From Trichomonas vaginalis G3 (taxonomy: Eukaryota; Parabasalia; Trichomonadida; Trichomonadidae), in NCBI RefSeq assembly GCF_026262505.1, contig NW_026529201.1, positions 248,001 to 312,000 of the forward strand: a stretch of DNA of 64,000 nucleotides, in the 5' to 3' direction. The notes below the pieces were generated by a model that did not search any database, was not told where the DNA came from, and was given only the letters and a program-made list of their open reading frames with translations. The translations under genes and the position numbers were made by a program. This document shows positions 54,333-64,000 of the stretch, piece after piece; the stretch's first letter is position 1, and every line of letters starts with the position of its first letter.

Positions 54333-57300
54333 AGATTGCTCAGTCAACCACCACGTTACGTTATTGTTATAAATTCAAGTGAATGTTGTACACAAAGACA
54401 ACAACAATTGTCTATCATTTGTTGTCTTTGATTCAACTTTGACAAGAATCACAAAGTGATTCTTCTCAAAGTGCTCAGTGAACAACAAACACTTGTTATT
54501 GTTTATAATTCAAGTGAATGTTGTACACAAAGACAAAATTGTCTTATCAATTGTTGTCTTTGATTCAACTTTGAAAGAATCACAAAATGATTTCTTCTCA
54601 AAAGTTGCTCCAGTGAACAACAAACACTTGTTATTGTTATAATTCAAGTGAATCGTTGTACACAAAGACAACAATTGTCTATCAATTGTTGTCTTGATTC
54701 AACTTTGACAAGAATCCACAAATGATTCTCTCTCAAAGTTGCTCAGTGAACAACAAACACTTGTTATTTGTTAATAATTCAAGTGAATGTGTGACACAAA
54801 GACAACAATTGTCCTATCAATTGTTGTCTTTGATTCAACTTTGACAAGAATCACAATGATTCTTCTCAAAGTTGCTCAGTGAACAACAAACACTTGTTAT
54901 TGTTTATAATTCAAGTGAATGTTGTCACAAAGACAACAATTGTCTATCAATTGTTGTCTTTGATTCAACTTTGACAAGAATCACAAATGATTCTTCTCAA
55001 AGTTGGCTCAGTGAACAACAAACACTTGTTATTGTTTTATAATTCAAGTGAATGTTGTACACAAAGACAAACAATTGTCTATCAATTGTTGTCTTGATTC
55101 AACTTTGACAAGAATCACAAATGATTTCTTCTCAAGTTGCTTCAGTGAACAACAACACTTGTTATATTGTTTATAATTCAAGTGAATGTTGTACACAAAG
55201 ACAACAATTTGTCTATCAATTGTTGCTTTGATTCAACTTTGACAAGAATCACAAATGATTCTTCTCAAGTTGCTCAGTGAACAACAAACACTTGTATTGT
55301 TTATAATTCAAGTGAATGTTGTACACAAAGACAACAATTGTCTATCAATTGGTTGTCTTTGATTCAACTTTGACAAGAATCACACAAATGATTCTTCTCA
55401 ATAGTTGCTCAGTGAACAACAAACACTTGTTTATTGTTTATAATTCAAGTGAATGTTGTACACAAAGACAACAATTGTCTATCAATTTTGTCTTGATTCA
55501 ACTTTGACAAGAATCACAAATGATTTTCTTCTCAAAGTTTCTCAGTGAACAACAAACACTTGTTATTGTTTATAATTCAAGTGAATGTTGTACACAAAGA
55601 CAACAATTGTTCTATCAATTGTTGTCTTTGATTCAACTTTGACAAGAAATCACAAATGATTCTTCTCAAAGTTGCTCAGTGAACAACAAACACTTGTTAT
55701 TGTTTATAATTCAAGTGAATGTTGTACACAAAGACAACAATTGTCTATCAATTGTTGTCTTTGATTCAACTTTGACAAGAATCACAAATGATTCTTCTCA
55801 AATGTTGCTCAGTGAACAACAACACTTGTTATTGTTTATAATTCAAGTGAATGTTGTACACAAAGACAACAATTGTCTATCAATTGTTGTCTTTGATTCA
55901 ACTTTGACAAGAATCACAAATGATTGCTTCTAAAGTTGCTCAGTGAACAACAAACACTTGTTATTGTTTATAATTCAAGTGAATGTTGTACACACAAAGA
56001 CAACAATTGTCATCAATTGTTGTCTTTTGATTCAACTTTGACAAGAATCACAAATGATTCTTCTCAAAGTTGCTCAGTGAACAACAAAACACTTGTTATT
56101 GGTTTATAATTCAAGTGAATGTTGTACACAAAGACAACATTGTCTATCAATGTTGTCTTTGATTCAACTTTGACAAGAATCACAAATGATTCTTCTCAAA
56201 GTTGCTCAGTGAACAACAAACACTTGTTATTGTTTTATAATTCAAGTGAATGTTGTACACAAAGACAACAATTGTCTATCAATTGTTGTCTTTGATTCAA
56301 CTTTGACAAAGAAATCACCAAATGATTCTTCTCAAAGTTGCTCAGTGAACAACAAACACTTGTTATTGTTTATAATTCAAGTGAATGTTGTACACAAAGA
56401 CAACAATTGTCTATCAATTGTTGTCTTTTGATTCAACTTTGACAAGAATCACAAATGATTCTTCTCAAAGTTGCTCAGTGAACAACAAACACTTGTTATT
56501 GTTTAAAATTCAAGTGAATGTTGTACACAAAGACAACAATTGTCTATCAATTGTTGTCTTTGATTCAACTTTGACAAGAATCACAAATGATTCTTCTCAA
56601 ATTGCTCAGTGAACAACAAAACACTTGTTATTGTTTATAATTCAAGTGAAGTTGTACACAAAGACAACAATTGTCTATCAATTGTTGTCTTTGATTCAAC
56701 TTTGACAAGAATTCACAAACTGATTCTTCTCAAAGTTGCTCAGTGAACAACAAACACTTGTTATTGTTTATAATTCAAGTGAATGTTGTACACAAAGACA
56801 ACAATTGTCTATCAATTGTTGTCTTTGATTCAACTTTGACAAGAATCACAAAATGATTCTTCTCAAAGTTGCTCAGTGAACAACAACATTGTTATTGTTT
56901 ATAATTCAAGTGAATGTTGTACACAAAGACAACAATTGTCTATCAATTGTTGTCTTGATTCAACTTTGACAAGAATCACAAATGATTCTTCTCAAGTTGC
57001 TCAGTGAACAACAAACACTTGTTATTGTTTATAATTCAAGTGAATGTTGTACACAAAGACAACAATTGTCTATCAATTGTGTCTTTGATTCAACTTTGAC
57101 AAGAACACCAAATGATTCTTCTCAAAGATTGCTCAGTGAACAACAAACACTTGTTATTGTTTATAATTCAAGTGAATGTTGTACACAAAGACAACAATTG
57201 TCTATCAATTGTTGCTTTGATTCAACTTTGACAAGAATCACAAATGATTCTTCTCAAATTGCTCAGTGAACAACAAAACACTTGTTATTGTTTATAATTC

Positions 57301-60300
57301 AAGTTGAATGTTGTACACAAAGACAACAATTGTCTATCAATTGTTGTCTTTGATTCAACTTTGACAAGAATCACAAATGATTTCTTCTCAAGTTGCTCAG
57401 TGAACAACAAACACTTGTTATTGGTTTATAATTCAAGTGATGTTGTACAAAAGACAACAATTGTCTATCAATTGTTGTCTTTGATTCAACTTTGACAAGA
57501 ATCACAAAATGATTTCTTCTCAAAGTTGCTCAGTGAAAACAAACACTTGTTATTGTTTATAATTCAAGTGAATGTTGTACACAAAAGACAACAATTGTCT
57601 ATCAATTGTTGTCTTGATTCAACTTTGACAAGAATCACAAATGATTCTTCTCAAAGTTGCTCAGTGAACAACAAACACTTGTTATTGTTTATAATTCAAG
57701 TGAATGTTGTACACAAAGAAAACAAATTGTCTATCAATTGTTGTCTTTGATTCAACTTTGACAAGAATCACAAATGATTCTCCTCAAAGTTGCTCAGTGA
57801 ACAACAAACATTTTATTGTTATAATTCAAGTGAATGTTGTACACAAAGACAACAATTGTCTATCAATTGTTGTCTTTGATTCAACTTTGACAAGAATCAC
57901 AATGATTCTTCTCAAGTTGCTCAGTGAACAAAACACTTGTTATTGTTTATAATTCAAGTGAATGTTGTACACAAAGACAACAATTGTCTATCAATTGTTG
58001 TCTTTGATTCAACTTTGACAAGAATCACAAATGATTCTTCTCAAAGTTGCTCAGTGAACAACAAACACTTGTTATTGTTTATAATTCAAGTGAATGTTGT
58101 ACACAAAGACAAACAATTGTCTATCAATTGTTGTCTTTGATTCAACTTTGACAAGAAATCACAAAATGATTCTTCTCAAAGTTGCTCAGTGAACAACAAA
58201 CACTTGTTATTGTTTATAATTCAAGTGAATGTTGTACACAAAGACAACAATTGTCTATCATTGTTGTCTTTGATTCAACTTTGACAAGAATCACAAATGA
58301 TTCTTCTCAAAGTTGCTCAGTGAACAACAAACACTTGTTATTGTTTTATGAATTCAAGTGAATGTTGTACACAAAGACAACAATTGTCTATCAATTGTTG
58401 TCTTTGATTCAACTTTGAAAGAATCACAAATGATTCTTCTCAAAGTTGCTCAGTGAACAACAACACTTGTTATTGTTTTATAAGTTCAAGTGAATGTTGT
58501 ACACAAAGACAACAATTGTCTATCAATTGTTGTCTTTGATTCAACTTTGACAAGAATCACAAATGAATTCTTTCTCAAAGTTGCTCAGTGAACAACAAAC
58601 ACTTGTTATTGTTTATAATTCAAGTGAATGTTGTACACAAAGACAACAATTGTCTATCATTTGTTGTCTTTGATTCAACTTTGACAAGATCAACAAGATT
58701 CTTTCTCAAAGTTGCTCAGTGAACAACAAAACACTTGTTATTGTTTATAATTCAAGTGAATGTTGTACACAAAGACAACAATTGTCTATCAATTGTTGTC
58801 TTTGATTCAACTTTGACAAGAATCACAAATGATTCTTCTCAAAGTTGCTCAGTGAACAACAAACACTTGTTATTGTTTATAATTCAAGTGAATGTTGTCA
58901 CAAAGACAACAATTGTCTATCAATTGTTGTCTTTGATTCAACTTTGACAAGAATCACAAATGATTCTTCTCAAAGTTGCTCAGTGAACAACAAACACTTG
59001 TTATTGTTTATAATTCAAGTGAATGTTGTACACAAAGACTAACAATTGTCTATCAAATTGTTGTCTTTGATTCAACTTTGACAAGAATCCACAAATGATT
59101 CTTCTCAAAGTTGCTCAGTGAACAACAAACACTTGTTATTGTTTATAATTCAAGTGAATGTTGTACACAAAAGACAACAATTGTCTATCAATTGTTGTCT
59201 TTGATTCAACTTTGACAAGAATCACAAATGATTCTTCTCAAAGTTTGCTCAGTGAAAACAAACACTTGTTATGTTTATAATTCAAGTGAATGTTGTACAC
59301 AAAGACAACAATTGTCAATCAATTGTTGTCTTTGATTCAACTTTGACAGAAATCACAAATGATTCTTCTCAAAGTTGCTCCAGTGAACAACAAACACTTG
59401 TTATTGTTTATAATTCAAGTGAATGTTGTACACAAAGAAACAATTGTCTATCAATTGTTGTCTTTGATTCAACTTTGAAAAGAATCACAAAATGATTCTT
59501 CTCAAAAGTTGCTCAGTGAACAACAAACACTTGTTATTGTTTATAATTCAAGTGAATGTTGTACACAAAGACAACATATTGTCTATCAATTGTTGTCTTG
59601 ATTCAACTTTGACAAGAATCACAAATGATTCTTCTCAAAGTTGCTCAGTGAACAACAAACACTTGTTATTGTTTATAATTCAAGTGAATGTTGTACACAA
59701 AGACAACAATTGTCTATCAATTGTTGTCTTTGATTCAAACTTTGACAAGAAATCACAAAAAATGATTCTTCTCAAGTTGCTCAGTGAACAACAAACACTT
59801 GTTATTGTTTATAATTCAAGTGAATGTTGTACACAAAGACAACAATTGTCTATCAATTGTTGTTTTGATTCAACTTTGACAAGAATCAACAATGATTCTT
59901 CTCAAAGTTGCTCAGTGAACAACAAACACTTGTTATTGTTTATAATTCAAGTGAATGTTTACACAAAAGACAACAATTGTCCTAATCAATTGTTGTCTTT
60001 GATTCAACTTTGACAAGAATCTACATGATTCTTCTCAAAGTTGCTCAGTGACAACAAACACTTGTTATTGTTTATAATTCAAGTGAATGTTGTACACAAA
60101 GACAACAATTGTCTATCAATTGTTGTCTTTGATTCAACTTTGACAAGAATCACAAATGATTCTTCTAAAGTTGCTCAGTGAACAACAAACACTTGTTATT
60201 GTTTATAATTCAAGTGATGTTGTACACAAAGACAACAATTGTCTTACATTGTTGTCTTTGATTCAACTTTGACAAAGAATCACAAATGATTCTTCTCAAA

Positions 60301-63300
60301 GTTGCTCAGTGAACACAACAAACACTTGTTATTGTTTATAATTCAAGTGAATGTTGTACACAAAGACAACAATTGTCTATCAATTGTTGTCTTTGATTCA
60401 ACTTTGACAAGAATCACAAATGATTCTTCTCAAAGTTGCTCAGTGAACAACAAACACTTGTTATTGTTTATAATTCAAGTGAATGTTGTACACAAAGACA
60501 ACAATTGTCTATCAATTGTTGTCTTTGATTCAACTTGACAAGAATCACAATTGATTCTTCTCAAAGTTGCTCAGTGAACAACAAACACTTGTTATTAGTT
60601 TATAATTCAAGTGAATGTTGTACACAAAGACAAACAATTGTCTATCAATTGTTGTCTTTGATTCAACTTTGACAAGAATCACAAATGATTCTTCTCAAAG
60701 TTGCTCAGTGAACAACAAACACTTGTTATTGTTTAAATTCAGTGAATGTTTGTACACAAAGACAACAATTGTCTATCAATTGTTGTCTTTGATTCAACTT
60801 TGACAAGAATCACAAATGATTCTTCTCAAGTTGCTCAGTGAACAACAAACACTTGTTATTGTTTATAATCAAGTGAATGTTTGTACAAAGACAACAATTG
60901 TCTATCAATTGTTGTCTTTGATTCAACTTTGACAAAATCACAAATGATTCTTCTCAAAGTTGCTCAGTGAACAACAAACACTTGTTATTGTTATATAATT
61001 CAAGTGAATGTTGTACACAAAGACAACAATTGTCTATCAATTGTTGTCTTTGATTCAACTTTGACAAGAATCACAAATGATTCTTCTCAAAGTTGCTCAG
61101 TGAACAACAAACACTTGTTATTGTTTATATATTCAAGTGAATGTTTGTACACAAAGACAACAATTGTCTATCAATTGTTGTCTTTGATTCAACTTTGACA
61201 AGAATCACAAATGATTCTTCTCAAAGTTGCTCAGTGAACAACAAACACTTGTTTATTGTTTATAATTCAAGTGAATGTTGTACACAAAGACAACATTGTC
61301 TATCAATTGTGTCTTGATTCAACTTTGACAAGAATCACAAATGATTCTTCTCAAAGTTGCTCAGTGAACAACAAAACACTTGTTATTGGTTTATAATTCA
61401 AGTGAAGTTTGTACACAAAGACAACAATTGTCTATCAATTGTTGTCTTTGATTCAACTTTGACAAGAATCACAAATGATTCTTCTCAAAGTTGCTCAGTG
61501 AACAACAAACATCTGTTATTGTTTATAATTCAAGTGAATGTTGTACACAAAGACAAAATTGTCTATCATTGTTGTCTTTGATTCAACTTTGACAAGAACA
61601 CAAATGATTCTTCTCAAAGTTTGCTCAGTGAACAACAAACACTTGTTATTGTTTATAATTCAAGTGAATTTGTTACACAAAAGACAACAATTGTCTATCA
61701 TTGTTGTCTTTGATTCAACTTTTGACAAGAATCACAAATGATTCTTCTCAAAGTTGCTCCAGTGAACAACAAACACTTGTTATTGTTTATAATTCAAGTG
61801 AATGTTGTACACAAAGACAAACAATTGTCTATCAATTGTTGTCTTTTGATTCAACTTTGACAAGAATCACAAATGATTCTTCTCAAAGTTGCTCAGTGAA
61901 CAACAAACACTTGTTATTGTTTATAATTCAAGTGAATGTTGTACCACAAAAGACAACAATTGTCTATCAATTGTTGTCTTTGATCAACTTTGACAAGAAT
62001 CACAAATGATTCTTCTCAAAGTTGCCTCAGTGAACAACAAACACTTGTTATTGTTTATAATTCAAGTGAATGTTGTACACAAGACAACAATTGTCTATCA
62101 TGTTGTCTTTGATTCAACTTTGACAAGAATCACAAATGATTCTTCTCAAAGTTGCTCAGTGAACAACAAACACTTGTTATTGTTTATAATTCAAGTGAAT
62201 GTTGTACACAAAGACAACAATTGTCTATCAATTGTTGTCTTTGATTCAACTTTGACAAGAATCACAAATGATTCTTCTCAAGTTGCTCAGTGAAACAACA
62301 AACACTTGTTATTGTTTATAATTCAATGAATGTTGTACACAAAGACAACAATTGTCTATCAATTGTTGTCTTTGATTCAACTTTGACAAGAATCACAAAT
62401 TGATTCTTCTCAAAGTTGCTCAGTGAACAACAAACACTTGTTATTGTTTATAATTCAAGTGAATGTTGTACACAAAGACAACAATTGTCTATCAATTGTT
62501 GTCTTTGATTCAACTTTGACAAGAATCACAAAATGATTCTCTCAAGTTGCTCAGTGAACACAACACTTGTTATTGTTTATAATTCAAGTGAATGTTGTCA
62601 CAAAGACAACAATTGTCTATCAATTGTTGTCTTTGATTCAACTTTGACAAGAATCACAATGATTTCTTCTCAAAGTTGCTCAGTGAACAACAAACACTTG
62701 TTATTGTTTATAAATCAAGTGAATGTTGAACCAAAGACAACAATTGTCTATCAATTGTTGTCTTTGATTCAACTTTGACAAGAATCACAAATGATTCTTC
62801 CAAAGTGCTCAGTTGAACAACAAACACTTGTTATTGTTTATAATTCAAGTGAATGTTGTACACAAAGACAACAATTGTCTATCAATTGTTGTCTTTGATT
62901 CAACTTTGACAAGAATCACAAATGATTCTTCTTCAAATTGCCTCAGTGAACCACAAACACTTGTTATTTTTATAATTCAAGTGAATGTTGTAACACAAAG
63001 ACAACAATTGTCTATCAATTGTTGTCTTTGATTCAACTTTGACAAGAATCACAAATGATTCTTCTCAAAGTTGCTCAGTGAACAACAAACACTTGTTATT
63101 GTTTAATATTCAAGTGAATGTTGTACACAAAGACAACAATTGTCTATCATTTGTTGTCTTTGATTCAACTGTTGACAAGAATCACAAATGATTCTTCTCA
63201 AAGTTGCTCAGTGAACAACCACTTGTTATTGTTTATAATTCAAGTGAATGTTGTACACAAAGACAACAATTGTCTATCAATTGTTGTCTTTGATTCAACT

Positions 63301-64000
63301 TTGACAAGAATCCAAATGATTCTTCTCAAAGTTGCTCAGTGAACAACAAACACTTGTTATTGTTTATAATTCAAGTGAATGTTGTCCACAAAGACAACAA
63401 TTGTCTATCAATTGTTGTCTTTGATTCAAACTTTGACAAGAATCAAAATGATTCTTCTCAAAGTTGCTCAGTGAACAACAAACACTTGTTATTGTTTATA
63501 ATTCAAGTGAATGTTGTACACAAAACAACATTGTCCTATCAATTTGTTGTCTTTGATTCAACTTTGACAAGAATCACAAATGATTCTTCTCAAAGTTGCT
63601 CAGCTGATACAACAAACACTTGTTATTGTTTATAATTCAAGTGAATGTTGTACACAAAGACAACAATTGTCTATCAATTGTTGTCTTTGATTCAACATTT
63701 GACAAGAATCAACAAATGATTCTTCTCAAAGTTTGCTCAGTGAACACCAAACACTTGTTATTGTTTATAATTTCAAGTGAAGTTGTACACAAAGAACAAC
63801 AATTGTCTATCAATGTTTTTGTTTTATTCTAATACAGAATCACAAATAGTATTCTTCTCAAGTTGCTCATGTGATCACAAACACTTGTTATTGTTTATAT
63901 TCAAGTGGAATGTTGTACACAAAGACAAAATTGTCTATCAATTGTTTCTTTGATTCAACTTTGACAAGAATCACAAATGATTCTTCTCAAAGTTGCTCAG
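54333..64000 (+). repeat. 132-bp satellite, indel-rich block to the window edge (about 73 copies)
   Basis: Same unit and orientation as the preceding block, but nearly every unit has one or more single-base insertions or deletions, many in short homopolymers, with few substitutions. The change starts sharply at 54333 (CTTCTAGATTGCTCAGTC). The array is still running at the last base of the window. Confidence 0.95.

Noticed and set aside
44796-54431. A 3,211-codon open reading frame across the satellite (and a 375-codon one at 11123-12250)
   Set aside because: It arises because the 132-bp unit is 44 codons long with one stop-free frame. The peptide has no family resemblance, and the frame is not maintained in the variable half of the array.
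44813-64000. Regular repeats suggesting a CRISPR array
   Set aside because: Units are contiguous with no unique spacers, the host is eukaryotic, and no cas genes are present.

Overview
The window looks like a repeat-rich stretch of a parabasalid (trichomonad) nuclear genome. This is inferred from AT-rich intergenic DNA, intronless genes, a very large polytopic membrane protein ending in PAS plus class III cyclase domains, a surface protein with a single C-terminal membrane segment and an NPLY cytoplasmic tail, a hAT-type transposase, and a Polinton-like element. I cannot name the species.

Layout. Positions 1-13262 hold ordinary host genes: the 3' part of a surface protein (1-1797), a coiled-coil protein (2473-3819), a membrane cyclase broken into several frames (5346-9988) with a small duplicated copy of its 3' end at 10073-10148, a short inverted array of a 132-bp satellite (11141-12262), and a lineage-specific hypothetical protein (12489-13262). 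Positions 13490-15300 are a zone of foldback and hairpin-rich DNA with a tRNA-like remnant. A hAT transposase gene lies on the minus strand at 15600-17590. From 17888 to 42049 (24.2 kb, bounded by poly-A and poly-T) there is a complete Polinton-like viral element with 1.04-kb terminal inverted repeats (TIRs). Each TIR carries a D12-class DNA adenine methyltransferase gene. Between them are a major capsid protein, a putative minor capsid protein, an A32-type packaging ATPase, an SF3 helicase, an rve-type integrase, a phage-like collar-domain fibre, two KilA-N proteins, a NUMOD4/HNH endonuclease, two amphipathic small proteins and about a dozen unknown genes. I found no DNA polymerase B and no adenovirus-type protease. 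Positions 42372-44114 are a 1.7-kb palindrome enclosing a 122-bp satellite. From 44813 to the window end the DNA is solid 132-bp satellite (about 145 copies).

How the element works together (inference from families): the integrase inserts it; the helicase drives replication with a polymerase supplied elsewhere; capsid proteins plus the ATPase build and fill a particle; the fibre and amphipathic proteins would serve attachment and membrane passage; methyltransferase, KilA-N and HNH proteins are accessory DNA-acting functions.

Caution on reading frames: most longer genes in the element, and the host cyclase, are split by single-base indels, while the two TIRs differ by only one base as far as I compared them and most breaks are not nonsense substitutions. 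The second half of the satellite array is also peppered with indels and starts abruptly at 54333. I therefore suspect uncorrected long-read consensus errors rather than real decay. Coordinates of broken genes are given as the full inferred span.
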